Assembly: GCA_963726615.1 (NCBI GenBank) | Contig: CAVSCX010000011.1 | Location: 186,001 to 250,000 of the forward strand | Direction: 5' to 3' | Length of the DNA: 64,000 nt | Origin: CAWDZK01 sp963726615 | Lineage (GTDB): Bacteria; Actinomycetota; Actinomycetes; JACCUZ01 | Shown here: one piece after another, positions 14,965 to 23,758 of the stretch | Position numbering within the stretch: position 1 is the stretch's first letter | How the letters are laid out: each line of letters starts with the position of its first letter | Translations under genes and position numbers: made by a program | Notes under the pieces: generated by a model | The model's database searches: none | The model's input: only the letters and a program-made list of their open reading frames with translations | What the model was told of the DNA's origin: nothing

Positions 14965-15887
14965 CCGTCGAGCGCCCGCCGGACCGGCCCCGCCGGCTCG
15001 TCCCCGGCGACCTTGTCGCGGTGGTGGCCCCCAGCGGTCCGGTGCCGGCGGAGCGGCTGGAGCGCGGGGTGGCCACCCTGGAGGGGTGGGGGCTCGAGGT
15101 GGTGGTCGGCCAGCACGCCCTCGCGTCCCGACGGCACCTCGCCGGCACCGACGAGATGCGGGCCGCCGACCTTCAGCGCGCCTGGTGCGACCCGGCGGTG
15201 CGCGCTGTGCTCTGTGCCCGCGGCGGGTCCGGAGCAGCGCGGGCAGCGGACCTGCTGGACTGGGAGGCGATGCGGGCCGCCGGGCCGCGGGTGCTTGTCG
15301 GCTTCAGCGACGTCACCGCGCTGCACCAGGCGCTGGCCCGACGGCTCCGGCTCGTGACGTTGCTCGGTCCGATGGTGGCCACCGCGGTGTTCGCGGGCGA
15401 CACGCCGGACGGTGCCACCGTCGCCGGGCTGAGGGCCGCGCTGATGGACCCGGAGTCAGCCCGGACGCTGGCGGCCGGCACCCTGCGGCCCGCCGCCGGT
15501 GGCACCGCCCGCGGGCCGCTGGCAGGCGGCACGATCGCGGTGCTGGCGCAGTCGGCCGGGACGCCTGACCACCGGCCGGCGACCGGCGCGATCGCCGTGC
15601 TCGAGGACGTGGGCGAGCCGACGTACCGGCTGGACGCGCTGGTCACCCAGCTCCTGCGCAGCGGATGGTTCGGCGGCGCGGCGGGAGTGGTGCTCGGGAC
15701 GTTCGAGGGCTGTGGACCGGAGGCGGAGGAGGTCGTGGTCGAGCGGCTCCTCCCGCTCGGGATCCCGGTCGCCACCGGGCTGGCGTTCGGGCACGGGCGT
15801 CCGCAGCTCACCGTGCCGCTCGGGGTCGAGGCCGACCTGGACGCCGACGCGGGAACACTCGTCCTGCGGCAGCCCGCCCTGCGCTGA
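14961..15887 (+). CDS. LD-carboxypeptidase (peptidase S66)
   Basis: A 308-residue LdcA/MccF-like serine peptidase that removes the terminal D-amino acid of tetrapeptides or related amides in the cytoplasm. Ser nucleophile is in VGFSDVTALHQAL, the acid Glu in LEDVGEPTYRLD, and His in FGHGRPQLTVPLG. CARGGSGAARA corresponds to the conserved glycine-rich loop. GTG 14961 overlaps the upstream stop (GTGA), so translation is probably coupled. It could recycle peptidoglycan or confer immunity to peptide-nucleotide antibiotics (MccF branch). The cell-wall role is more likely from the neighbour. Confidence 0.9.
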   Translation: MTVERPPDRPRRLVPGDLVAVVAPSGPVPAERLERGVATLEGWGLEVVVGQHALASRRHLAGTDEMRAADLQRAWCDPAVRAVLCARGGSGAARAADLLDWEAMRAAGPRVLVGFSDVTALHQALARRLRLVTLLGPMVATAVFAGDTPDGATVAGLRAALMDPESARTLAAGTLRPAAGGTARGPLAGGTIAVLAQSAGTPDHRPATGAIAVLEDVGEPTYRLDALVTQLLRSGWFGGAAGVVLGTFEGCGPEAEEVVVERLLPLGIPVATGLAFGHGRPQLTVPLGVEADLDADAGTLVLRQPALR

Positions 15888-15908
15888 CCCGGCGGCCGTC
15901 GGAGCAGC

Positions 15909-17720
15909 TCAGGCGTCGGCGGAGCCGCGTTCCTCGGCCGGGGCACGGCGTCCGCGGCCGGGACCCTCGGACAGGTTGAGCGCGGTGTTGACCAGGGCGA
16001 CGTGGCTGTAGGCCTGCGGCACGTTGCCCAGCTGCCGTCCGGCGGCCACGTCGTACTCCTCGGCGAGCAGCCCGACGTCGTTGGCAAGGCCGAGCAGGTG
16101 CTCGAAGCGCTCGCGGCCCTCGTCGGCCCGGCCGTCGAGGATCAGGGCGTCGGCCAGCCAGAAGCTGCATGCGAGGAACGCGCCCTCGTCGCCCGGCAGC
16201 CCGTCGGCACCGTCGCCGGTGTCGTAGCGGCGCACCATGCCGTCGGCCGCCAGCTCGGACATCACCGCGCGCAGCGTCCCGCGCACCCGCTCGTCCTCCG
16301 GCGGCAGGAAACCCACCTGCGGGATCAGCAGGAGCGCGGCGTCGACCCCGCGCGAGCCGTAGTACTGGGTGAAGGTCTCCCGCTCGCTGTCGTATCCGTT
16401 GGCGAGAACGTCCGCGCGGATCTCGTCCCGGAGGGCCCGGTAGCGGTCGGCCGGACCGTGCTGGCCCATCTCCTCGACGGTGCGGACGGCCCGGTCGGCC
16501 GCGACCCACGCCAGCACCTTCGAGTGGGTGAAGTGCTGCCGTCCGCTGCGGACCTCCCAGAGGCCCTCGTCCGGCTCCTTCCAGCCCGTCTCCAGCCACC
16601 CCATCAGGCCGCGCTGCATCCGCCAGGCGTCCGCGTCCGGGTCCAGGCCGTACGACCGGGCGAGGAACAGCGTGTCCATGACCTCGCCGTACACGTCCAG
16701 CTGGCGCTGCCCGACGGCTCCGTTGCCGACCCGGACCGGCGAGGAGTTCTCGTAGCCGGTGAGCCAGTCCAGCTCGCGCTCGGCGGCATGCCGCTCCCCG
16801 GCCACGCCGTAGAGGATCTGCAGCCGTTCCGGCGAGCCGGCGATCGCGCGCAGCAGCCACTCTCGCCAGGCCTTCGCCTCCTGGTCGAAGCCGGTGCGGA
16901 CGAGAGCCTGCAGGGTGAAGGTCGCGTCGCGCAGCCAGCAGTAGCGGTAGTCCCAGTTGCGCGGGCCGCCGAGCTGCTCGGGCAGGGAGGTCGTCGCGGC
17001 CGCGACGATGCCACCCGTCGGTGCGTAGGTGAGCGCCTTGAGGGTCAGCAGGGAGCGGACGACCATGTCCCGGTACGGCCCCTCGTAGGTGCACTGGGCC
17101 GCCCAGGACGACCAGAAGCGCTCGGTCTCGGCGAGGGCGCGCAGGGGGTCGACCGGGCTGGGTCGGTGCTGGTAGGACGGGTTCCAGGTGAGCACGAAGC
17201 ATTCCCGCTGTCCGGCGGCGACGGTGAAGTCGGCGGTCGAGGTGAAGTCGTGCCCGTGGTGCGGCACGTCGGACGCGAGCCACACCGCGTCGGGTCCCGC
17301 GACGGCGGCCAGCATCCCGTCGAGGTGGCGGACCCACGGCACCACGTCGCCGTAGCCGAGCCGGAGACGCAGCTCGCTCCGGAGGTCGACCCTGCCCTCG
17401 ACCCCCTCCACGATCCGCACGACGTCGGGCGCCTCGCCGCGCTCCGGCATGAAGTCGATGACGCGGACCGTGCCGCCGTCGGTGGCCCACTCGGACTCGA
17501 GGATCATCGTGTCGCCGCGGTACCGCCTGCTGGTGCAGGCCCCGCCGGAGCGCGGCGCCAGCCGCCAGTGACCGTTCTCCTCGGTGCCGAGGAGGGCGGC
17601 GAAGACGGCTTCGGAGTCGAACCGGGGGAAGCAGAGCCAGTCGATGGAGCCGTCCCGGCAGACCAGGGCGGCCGAGAGCCGGTCGGAGATCAGCGCGTAG
17701 TCCTCGATGCGTCCGGCCAT
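15909..17720 (-). CDS. Glycoside hydrolase family 15 (trehalase/glucoamylase-like)
   Basis: A 603-residue protein beginning RIEDYALISDRLSAALVCRDGSIDWLCFPRFDS, the N-terminal beta-sandwich motif of GH15. The (alpha/alpha)6 barrel contains PRNWDYRYCWLRDA, KEPDEGLWEVR with the general-acid Glu, and the late DEGAFLACSFWLADAL. Mycobacterial homologues of this length (e.g. Rv2402) act on trehalose, so trehalase is the likelier activity. No signal peptide, so cytoplasmic. AGGGAGG precedes the ATG at 17720. It lies 9 bp downstream of the SURF1 gene and may share its transcript. Confidence 0.92.
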   Translation of the reverse strand: MAGRIEDYALISDRLSAALVCRDGSIDWLCFPRFDSEAVFAALLGTEENGHWRLAPRSGGACTSRRYRGDTMILESEWATDGGTVRVIDFMPERGEAPDVVRIVEGVEGRVDLRSELRLRLGYGDVVPWVRHLDGMLAAVAGPDAVWLASDVPHHGHDFTSTADFTVAAGQRECFVLTWNPSYQHRPSPVDPLRALAETERFWSSWAAQCTYEGPYRDMVVRSLLTLKALTYAPTGGIVAAATTSLPEQLGGPRNWDYRYCWLRDATFTLQALVRTGFDQEAKAWREWLLRAIAGSPERLQILYGVAGERHAAERELDWLTGYENSSPVRVGNGAVGQRQLDVYGEVMDTLFLARSYGLDPDADAWRMQRGLMGWLETGWKEPDEGLWEVRSGRQHFTHSKVLAWVAADRAVRTVEEMGQHGPADRYRALRDEIRADVLANGYDSERETFTQYYGSRGVDAALLLIPQVGFLPPEDERVRGTLRAVMSELAADGMVRRYDTGDGADGLPGDEGAFLACSFWLADALILDGRADEGRERFEHLLGLANDVGLLAEEYDVAAGRQLGNVPQAYSHVALVNTALNLSEGPGRGRRAPAEERGSADA

Positions 17721-17729
17721 GGCACCTCC

Positions 17730-18503
17730 CTACCCGGACACCGGGACGTTCACCGTGCGCGAGCCGCCTGCGGCCGCGGCACGGCGGTCGGTCGCCTCGC
17801 GGCGGGCCAGCAGGACGTAGGCACCGAGAGCCATCAGGGCGAACAGGAACCACTGCACGGCGTACGCGAGGTGCGGGCCGGTGCTCAGCTGGGGGACCGG
17901 CAACGGCTGCGGCGTACGCCGCGGGGCCGGCTCCTCGCGGGTCAGCTCGCCGTACCCGCCGTACGCCGGGTAGGGCAGCCCGGTGCGGATCCGGGAGACG
18001 TCGATGCGGGTGACCTGGCCGCGTGGTGGCTGGCCCGTGGTCGACGCGGGCTCGCTCTGCCGGATGCGCGCAGTGACCGCCACCTCACCCGGTGGCGGCC
18101 GTGGCACGTCGGGCAGGTCGCTGGCGGTCTCGCCGGCGGGGACCCAGCCGCGGTCGACGAGGAGGGCCGGTCCGGCGGCAGTCAGGAACGGCACCAGGAC
18201 GTGGAAGCCGAGTCGGCCGTCGAGGGTGCGGTTGCGGACCAGCAGTGTGTGGTCGGGGTCGTAGCGCCCGGTCGAACGGACCCGCCGCCACTGGTCGGCC
18301 GGGTCGGGCCCGTGGTCGACGCGGACCACCCGGCCGGGCAGGACCGGCGGGGCGGCGACGTTGCGGCTCACCAGCGCGTTCTTGGCGTGCCGGGACTCCA
18401 GCCGGTGCAGCTGCCAGCGGCCGAGCAGGGCACAGGCCGCCGCGATGACGATCGCCAGCGCCAGCAGACCCAGCCAGCGGCGGGTCAGCAGGAACCGGTA
18501 CAC
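17730..18503 (-). CDS. SURF1 family protein
   Basis: A 257-residue SURF1/Shy1 protein involved in maturation of haem-copper cytochrome oxidase. It has the family's two transmembrane helices, one near the N-terminus (LLALAIVIAAACALLGRWQLHRL) and one near the C-terminus (YAVQWFLFALMALGAYVLL). Between them is the periplasmic beta-domain with LGRWQ, LVDRGWVP and ALLVDRG motifs. GTG 18503 lies 6 nt after a minus-strand TACCGT (18515-18510), with no Shine-Dalgarno. It diverges from moaA. Confidence 0.9.
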   Translation of the reverse strand: MYRFLLTRRWLGLLALAIVIAAACALLGRWQLHRLESRHAKNALVSRNVAAPPVLPGRVVRVDHGPDPADQWRRVRSTGRYDPDHTLLVRNRTLDGRLGFHVLVPFLTAAGPALLVDRGWVPAGETASDLPDVPRPPPGEVAVTARIRQSEPASTTGQPPRGQVTRIDVSRIRTGLPYPAYGGYGELTREEPAPRRTPQPLPVPQLSTGPHLAYAVQWFLFALMALGAYVLLARREATDRRAAAAGGSRTVNVPVSG

Positions 18504-18509
18504 GGTGCG

Positions 18510-18540
18510 ACGGTATCCGCAGGCCGCGGCCGACTAGTCT
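18510..18540. promoter_or_regulatory. Divergent leaderless promoters SURF1/moaA
   Basis: Minus strand TACCGT (18515-18510) lies 6 nt before the SURF1 GTG. Plus strand TAGTCT (18535-18540) lies 6 nt before the moaA GTG. No Shine-Dalgarno on either side and no obvious -35. Confidence 0.5.
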
Positions 18541-18546
18541 GGACGG

Positions 18547-19533
18547 GTGCTGCTGGACACCTATGGACGCGTCGCGACGGACCTTCGGGTCTCGCTGACC
18601 GACCGGTGCAACCTCCGCTGCAGCTACTGCATGCCGCCCGAGGGGCTGGAGTGGCTGCCCGGACCTGACCTGCTCACCGACGACGAGGTCGTCCGGCTGG
18701 TGTCGGTCGCTGTCGACCAGGGGGTCACCGAGGTGCGCTTCACCGGCGGGGAGCCGTTGCTGCGCCGGGGCCTGGTGTCCATCGTCGAGCGGGTCGGCCG
18801 GCTCCAGCCGCGGCCGCGCACCTCGCTGACCACCAACGGCATCGGCCTGGCCAAGGTCGCCGGCGCCCTCGCCGCCGCCGGTTTGGACCGGGTCAACGTC
18901 TCCCTCGACACCCTCGACCGGGAGCGGTTCACTGCCATCGCCCGACGGGACCGGCTCGCCGACGTGCTCGCCGGGATGGCCGCCGCCGCCGACGCCGGGC
19001 TGGCACCGGTGAAGGTCAACGCCGTGCTGATGCGGGGAGTGAACGACGACGAGGCGCCGGCGCTGCTGCGCTGGGCCCTCGGCGAGGGCTACCGGCTGCG
19101 GTTCATCGAGCAGATGCCGCTGGACGCGCAGCACGGCTGGGACCGCGCCACCATGGTCACCGCCGACGAGATCCTGACGTCGCTCACCGCGGCGTTCGAC
19201 CTGGCGCCGGTCGGCCAGGGGGAGCGCGGCAGCGCTCCGGCGGAGGAGTGGGTGGTCGACGGCGGCCCGGGCCGGGTCGGGGTCATCGCCTCGGTGACTC
19301 GCCCGTTCTGCGGCGCTTGCGACCGGGTGCGGCTCACGGCCGACGGTCAGCTGCGCAACTGCCTGTTCGCCAGGGACGAGTCCGATCTTCGGGCCGCCCT
19401 GCGCGCGGGTGCCGACGACGCGGAGCTCGCCCGCCGGATGCGGGCGTCGCTGCTGGCGAAGCTGCCCGGGCACGGCATCGACGACCCCGGCTTCCTGCAG
19501 CCCACCCGGCCGATGTCGGCCATCGGCGGCTGA
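18547..19533 (+). CDS. moaA: GTP 3',8-cyclase MoaA
   Basis: Radical-SAM enzyme for the first step of molybdenum cofactor synthesis. The 328-residue protein has C21-x3-C25-x2-C28 (RCNLRCSYC) for the SAM cluster. The second C-terminal cluster is C255-x2-C258-x13-C272. The essential C-terminal Gly-Gly is present (SAIGG). SLTTNGIGLAK and VNVSLDTLD match the barrel. No other mo genes are close, so the pathway is dispersed. GTG 18547 lies 6 nt after TAGTCT, implying a leaderless mRNA. Confidence 0.96.
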   Translation: MLLDTYGRVATDLRVSLTDRCNLRCSYCMPPEGLEWLPGPDLLTDDEVVRLVSVAVDQGVTEVRFTGGEPLLRRGLVSIVERVGRLQPRPRTSLTTNGIGLAKVAGALAAAGLDRVNVSLDTLDRERFTAIARRDRLADVLAGMAAAADAGLAPVKVNAVLMRGVNDDEAPALLRWALGEGYRLRFIEQMPLDAQHGWDRATMVTADEILTSLTAAFDLAPVGQGERGSAPAEEWVVDGGPGRVGVIASVTRPFCGACDRVRLTADGQLRNCLFARDESDLRAALRAGADDAELARRMRASLLAKLPGHGIDDPGFLQPTRPMSAIGG

Positions 19534-19555
19534 CAGCGGCGCTCGGTCGGACGGG

Positions 19556-19801
19556 TCACCCCGCCTCGACCCGGGGCCACTCCTCGATCGGGACCACCTG
19601 GCGAAGGAAGCCGCGGGACTCCAGGAAGCCGGTGAGGTGGTCCTTGTGGGCCTCGCACGCCGTCCAGGCCTTGCGGCGCTGCGGCCGGTGCAGCTTGGGG
19701 TTGTTCCAGCCGAGCACCCAGGTGGCGTCGGCCCGGCACCCCTTGGCCGAGCAGACCGGCGAGGCGGCGTCGCGCTCGGCGCCGGTGTCGTCGTAGCTCA
19801 C
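19556..19801 (-). CDS. Small Cys-rich conserved protein (actinobacterial)
   Basis: An 81-residue protein with SPVCSAKGCRADATWVLGWNNPKLH and a later ACEAHKDHL. The spacing C-x4-C ... C-x2-H suggests a zinc-binding knuckle. Homologues I recall are often labelled acetone carboxylase, which cannot be right for so short a protein. The W-x-L-x-W-N-N-P-K-L-H core is very characteristic of the family. GTG at 19801, no clear Shine-Dalgarno. Function unknown. Confidence 0.75.
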   Translation of the reverse strand: MSYDDTGAERDAASPVCSAKGCRADATWVLGWNNPKLHRPQRRKAWTACEAHKDHLTGFLESRGFLRQVVPIEEWPRVEAG

Positions 19802-19853
19802 GGCGCGAGCGGGAGGCGCCGCTGCGGGCCACGCCGTCGCGGACAGGGCAGGG

Positions 19854-19893
19854 GCGATGCCGGGCAGCCACGGGGGGAGCCGCCCGGCATCGC
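19854..19893 (-). terminator. Strong 12-bp hairpin
   Basis: GCGATGCCGGGC (19854-19865) pairs perfectly with GCCCGGCATCGC (19882-19893) across a 16-nt G-rich loop. It lies in the 177-bp gap after the DUF3099 gene and before the small Cys-rich gene, both minus strand. It probably terminates the former, or forms a leader for the latter. No U-tract. The rest of this gap shows nothing else I can support. Confidence 0.6.
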
Positions 19894-19978
19894 GCTCGCT
19901 GCGTCGCCGCCGCGATCCCGGGCGTCCCGGGCGGCGGTCCGACGCTCAGCTCCGAGTATTGCACGATTCCATGTCACG

Positions 19979-20293
19979 TCAGCCACCTGGCCCGTCCAGC
20001 GCGCGGCGCTCCACGGCTAGGTCGGGCTCGGGCATCTCGATGGTCCGCTCGCGGCCAGCGTTGGCGAACACCACCGAGAGATAGGGGAGGATCAGGGCCA
20101 GCGCGATGAAGGCCCACCGCAGCCAGCCGTGGGTGACGACGGCCAGGATGAAGCACACGGTCCGGACGCCCATCGAGACGAGGTACCGCCGGGTCCTCGA
20201 GTCGACGTCCTCCCGGACCCCTCGGCGCGCGCCGGTGATCTGGTAGACCGGCTCGCGCGGGTCCTTGCGGCGAAGGCTGCCGGGGCGCTGCAC
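19979..20293 (-). CDS. DUF3099 membrane protein
   Basis: A 104-residue protein with the DUF3099 opening VYQITGARRGVREDVDSRTRRY and two closely spaced hydrophobic segments (VRTVCFILAVVTHGWLR and AFIALALILPYLSVVFA), followed by a charged tail. Function unknown. GTG 20293 is preferred because it leaves 43 bp to the divergent dodecin start. ATGs at 20326 and 20338 would overlap the dodecin control region. Confidence 0.75.
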   Translation of the reverse strand: MQRPGSLRRKDPREPVYQITGARRGVREDVDSRTRRYLVSMGVRTVCFILAVVTHGWLRWAFIALALILPYLSVVFANAGRERTIEMPEPDLAVERRALDGPGG

Positions 20294-20336
20294 CCCTTCA
20301 CAGTAGGTCACCCGTCCAGCCCCCATCGGAGTCCTC

Positions 20337-20549
20337 ATGAGCAACCGCACGTACCGCGTCACCGAGATCGTCGGCACCTCGAGCGAGGGCGTCGACCAGG
20401 CGATCCGCAACGGGCTGGCCCGCGCCGCCCAGACCCTGCGTCACCTCGACTGGTTCGAGGTCACCCAGATCCGCGGGCAGGTCGTCGACGGCGCCCCGGA
20501 GCACCTCCAGGTCGGGATGAAGGTCGGCTTCCGGCTCGAGGACTCGTGA
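20337..20549 (+). CDS. Dodecin
   Basis: A 70-residue protein matching dodecins, dodecameric hollow-sphere flavin-binding proteins that store or buffer FMN/riboflavin. The protein reads TYRVTEIVGTSSEGVDQAI at the start, with the flavin-stacking Trp in LDWFEVTQIRG and the Gln of HLQVGMKVGFRLED. Length is exactly typical. GGAG lies 6 nt before the ATG. It is divergent to DUF3099 and convergent with tldE. Confidence 0.94.
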   Translation: MSNRTYRVTEIVGTSSEGVDQAIRNGLARAAQTLRHLDWFEVTQIRGQVVDGAPEHLQVGMKVGFRLEDS

Positions 20550-20614
20550 CGCGGGACGACCGACCCGGACACCGACGCCAGGCCGCCAGCGCCAGGCCCA
20601 CGTTGAGCCACCGA

Positions 20615-20638
20615 GCCCGGCACCTGCGGAAGCCGGGC
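20615..20638. terminator. Hairpin between convergent dodecin and tldE
   Basis: GCCCGGC (20615-20621) pairs with GCCGGGC (20632-20638), loop of 10 nt, in the 172-bp gap between convergent genes. Plausible bidirectional terminator. Confidence 0.5.
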
Positions 20639-20721
20639 GCTCCTCCGTCCCCCATGTGCGGATGTTCCGCTCGCGTCAACGCCTCGTCAATGTGCTCCAC
20701 CGCACTGCGACGCGAAGAGCC

Positions 20722-22134
20722 CTAGGACGCCTTGCTGACCGAGGACATGTTGAAGTCGCCGACCCGCCAGGTGGGCATCGCGGTGCGGGTGAAGTAGTCG
20801 CCGAACTCCCTGGCCAGGGTGCGCTCGGTCAGGCCGACCTCGGTGAGCCGGCCGAGCAGGTCCACCGGGCTCTCGTTGAAGCGGAAGTTGTTGACCTCGG
20901 CCACCACCTCGCCACCCTCGACCAGGTAGACACCGTCCCGGGTCAGCCCGGTGAGCAGCAGGGTCTGCGGCTCGACCTCGCGGATGTACCAGAGGCAGGT
21001 GAGCAGCAGGCCACGCCCGGTGCCGGCGACCATCTCCTCGAGGCCGCGGCTGGAGTCGCCGGACCCCATCAGCAGGTTGTCGACCCCCGGCGTCAGCGGC
21101 AGCCCGGTGAGCTCGGCAGAGTGCCTGGTCTGGATCAGCGCCTCGAGCACGCCGTCGGCGATCCAGTCGGTCTCGGCCAGCGGCAGCCCGTTGTCGAACA
21201 CGGACTGGGACGACCCGGACTCGGTCGCGAAGACCACCGGGTCGCACCCGATGCCCTCGGCGGCCGGGTCGCTCCACACCCGGAGGGGCTTGTCCGCCAG
21301 CCGCTCACCGACCCGCGTCCCGCCGCCCTGGCGGCTGAAGACGGTGCGGCCGTCGTCGGCGTCGCGAGCCACTGCCGTCCAGTACATGTACGTCATCAGG
21401 TCGGCCACGGCACTGGGCGGCAGCAGCGTCTCGTAGCGACCGGCGTCGAGGTCCACCCGGCGCTGCGCCCAGGTCAGACGGCGCGCCAGCTCACCGTCGA
21501 CCGCGGCCATGTCGATGTCGCTGAAGTCGCGGGTGCTGTGCCCCACCCAGGACGACCGGGACCAGTCCGCGGTCTTCCCGGTGACCTCGATCCGCCCGCT
21601 CGGCTGTGCGTGCCGGACCCGCAGACCGGTCGAGCTGCCCAGATAGGTCGTGGACACCTGGTGCTCGGCGAAGCCGAACAGCTCCCGTCCGCCGCCCCGG
21701 GCGTCGACGAAGACGTCGCCGAGGGTCCGGGCCAGGGGCGCGAACACCGCGATGGAGGTCTCCTCCGGAGCGTCCTCCCACCCCTCGCCGGAGCCGGGCA
21801 CCTGGTCGGGCGTCACCAGCGGCCGGGCGTCCTCCGCGGACCTGGCGTCCCGAGCGGCGGCCTCGGCCGCCTGCACGATCGACTCGACCTGGTCCAGGCC
21901 GACGTTGCTGCGGCTGACCACGCCGGTGGCGGTCCCCTCGGTCCCGCCGGCCGTCGCGATGACGGTGACCCGCCGCCCGCGCATGACGCCGTTGGTGGTG
22001 AGGGTGTTCGCGGCCCACCGCAGGTTGGCCTCGCTGGACTCCTGCGCGAGGACGAGACAGCCGTCGGTCCTCGACATCTGCAGGGCGCGCTCGACGACCT
22101 CTTGCGCGCCGACACCCGTCGTGGTCGTCGTCAT
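20722..22134 (-). CDS. tldE: TldE/PmbA-family metalloprotease subunit
   Basis: A 470-residue protein of the TldD/TldE (PmbA) family. TldE pairs with TldD to form a heterodimeric zinc protease that degrades unfolded peptides and, in some bacteria, processes microcins. Typical features are QVSTTYLGSSTGLRVRH, GLPLTPGVDNLLM and the C-terminal ALIQTRHSAELTG region. It lacks HExxxH, as expected for TldE. The ATG at 22134 overlaps the tldD stop (ATGA), giving a coupled pair. Longer upstream readings are shadows of tldD. Confidence 0.92.
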   Translation of the reverse strand: MTTTTTGVGAQEVVERALQMSRTDGCLVLAQESSEANLRWAANTLTTNGVMRGRRVTVIATAGGTEGTATGVVSRSNVGLDQVESIVQAAEAAARDARSAEDARPLVTPDQVPGSGEGWEDAPEETSIAVFAPLARTLGDVFVDARGGGRELFGFAEHQVSTTYLGSSTGLRVRHAQPSGRIEVTGKTADWSRSSWVGHSTRDFSDIDMAAVDGELARRLTWAQRRVDLDAGRYETLLPPSAVADLMTYMYWTAVARDADDGRTVFSRQGGGTRVGERLADKPLRVWSDPAAEGIGCDPVVFATESGSSQSVFDNGLPLAETDWIADGVLEALIQTRHSAELTGLPLTPGVDNLLMGSGDSSRGLEEMVAGTGRGLLLTCLWYIREVEPQTLLLTGLTRDGVYLVEGGEVVAEVNNFRFNESPVDLLGRLTEVGLTERTLAREFGDYFTRTAMPTWRVGDFNMSSVSKAS

Positions 22135-23636
22135 CTGCCGGCCTCCGCCAGGGTGTTGAGGATCCGCACGCCGCGGAACAGGGTGGCTGGGGCGCCGTGG
22201 CTGACGGCGGCGACCTGGCCGGGCTGACCCTTGCCGCAGTTGAACGCGCCCCCCAGGTAGTAGGTCTCCGGCCCGCCGACGGCCTCGAGCGACCCCCAGA
22301 AGTCGGTCGTGGTCGCCTGGTAGGCCACGTCTCGGAGCTGGCCGGCGAGCCGACCGTTCTCGATCTTGAAGAAGCGCTGACCGGTGAACTGGAAGTTGTA
22401 GCGCTGCATGTCGATCGACCAGCTCTTGTCCCCGACGATGAAGATGCCCCGGTCCACCCGGGAGATGAGCTCCTCGGTGGACGGGCCGTCGTCGGCGGCC
22501 CGCAGCGAGACGTTCGCCATCCGCTGCATGGGTACGTGCCCCGGGGAGTCGCCGTACGCGCACCCGTTGCTCCGGCCGAGTCCCTTGAGCTGTGCCATGG
22601 CCCGGTCCAGCTGGTAGCCGACAAGGACCCCGTCCTTGACGATGTCCCACTCCTGGCCCGCGACGCCCTCGTCGTCCCAGCCGATGCTGGCCAGCCCGTG
22701 CTGCGCGGTCCGGTCACCGGTGATGTTCAGGACGGGGGAGCCGTACTGCAGCGAGTTCAGCTGGTCGAACGTCGCGAAGGAGGTGCCCGCGTAGTTCGCC
22801 TCGTAGCCCAGCGCGCGGTCCAGCTCGGTCGCGTGCCCGATGGACTCGTGGATGGTGAGGAAGAGGTTGGTCGGGTCGATCACGAGGTCGTAGTCGCCGC
22901 CCTCGACCGAGGGAGCGTGCAGCTTCTCGACCAGGTGGTCTGGCAGCTGGTCGAGCTCGGCCTGCCAGTCCCAGCCGGTCCCGACGAGGTACTCCCACCC
23001 GCGTCCGGCGGGAGCGGCAAGGGTGCGCATCGTGTCGAAGCGCCCGGTCTCCTTGTCGATGCCGACTGCCTCCAGCTGGGCCTGGATCCGCACCCGCTGC
23101 TGGGTCGTGGTGGTCCCCGCGAGGTCGGAGTAGAACTTGTTCTCGAGCACCGAGTGGACCTCGGCGTCCACGTGCGCGACCAGGTCGTGCGCCAGCAACC
23201 CGGCCGACCAGTCGGCAAGCAGCGTGACCTTCTCCGAGTCGGGGACCGTGAAGGGGTCGATCTCGTAGTCGCTGGCGTAGGCGACGTCTCCGTACGCCGG
23301 CTCCGGGGCGAGCTCCACCCGCTCGGTGGACAGCGGCCTGCTGACCTTGGCCACCTCCACCGCCTGCTCGGCCAGACGCTCCGCCGTCTCGGGCGTCAGG
23401 TCGACGTGCGAGGCGAAGCCCCAGGTCCCGTCGTGGACGACGCGGACCGCGAGGCCGACGTCCTCGGAGTTCGCCGTACCGTCCAGCCGGGCGTCGTGCA
23501 GGCTCAGCCGGGAGTTCTTGACCCGTTCGATCCGGATGTCGGCGTGCTCCACGCCCAGCGCCCGCGCGCGGCTGAGCGCGGCATCCGCCAGCGTCCGCAG
23601 CGGCAGGTCGGTGAAAGCCGCGTCGATCTCTGGCAC
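22131..23636 (-). CDS. tldD: TldD-family metalloprotease, catalytic subunit
   Basis: A 501-residue protein with the zinc motif HESIGHATELD (about residue 260-270), the catalytic subunit signature. Other family segments are GGDYDLVIDPTN, QNxLxS-like DQLNSLQYGSP, and the C-terminal GGAFNCGKGQPGQ. GTG 23636 has GAGGAG 6-7 nt upstream; the extra 22 residues of the longer frame are unlikely to be translated. It is first in the tldD-tldE operon and diverges from fabG. No RiPP precursor was recognised nearby, so general proteolysis is the safer role. Confidence 0.93.
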   Translation of the reverse strand: MPEIDAAFTDLPLRTLADAALSRARALGVEHADIRIERVKNSRLSLHDARLDGTANSEDVGLAVRVVHDGTWGFASHVDLTPETAERLAEQAVEVAKVSRPLSTERVELAPEPAYGDVAYASDYEIDPFTVPDSEKVTLLADWSAGLLAHDLVAHVDAEVHSVLENKFYSDLAGTTTTQQRVRIQAQLEAVGIDKETGRFDTMRTLAAPAGRGWEYLVGTGWDWQAELDQLPDHLVEKLHAPSVEGGDYDLVIDPTNLFLTIHESIGHATELDRALGYEANYAGTSFATFDQLNSLQYGSPVLNITGDRTAQHGLASIGWDDEGVAGQEWDIVKDGVLVGYQLDRAMAQLKGLGRSNGCAYGDSPGHVPMQRMANVSLRAADDGPSTEELISRVDRGIFIVGDKSWSIDMQRYNFQFTGQRFFKIENGRLAGQLRDVAYQATTTDFWGSLEAVGGPETYYLGGAFNCGKGQPGQVAAVSHGAPATLFRGVRILNTLAEAGR

Positions 23637-23745
23637 TTGCGTCTCCTCGGGCGGACAGGAAGGGCGGCGATGGGTCACGCTGCGCGCAACGCCCCAGACC
23701 ATAACGGGCGGCGACCACCGTGTTGGTGTCCTGGTGCTCGACCGA

Positions 23746-23751
23746 TAGCGT
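23746..23751 (+). promoter_or_regulatory. -10 of leaderless fabG-inhA operon
   Basis: TAGCGT ends 7 nt before GTG 23759, with no Shine-Dalgarno, matching the leaderless pattern. Confidence 0.5.
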
Positions 23752-23758
23752 CGCGCCC

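Noticed and set aside
18504..18546. Molybdenum cofactor riboswitch upstream of moaA
   Set aside because: The -10 box is 6 nt from the GTG, leaving no leader RNA for a riboswitch.
16002..18668. 888-codon open frame antisense to GH15 and SURF1
   Set aside because: GH15 and SURF1 motifs are clear on the minus strand; this frame has none.
20722..23636. RiPP biosynthetic locus around TldD/TldE
   Set aside because: TldD/E can mature microcins, but I found no precursor-like short ORF, cyclodehydratase or radical-SAM maturase nearby; moaA at 18547 is a true MoaA.
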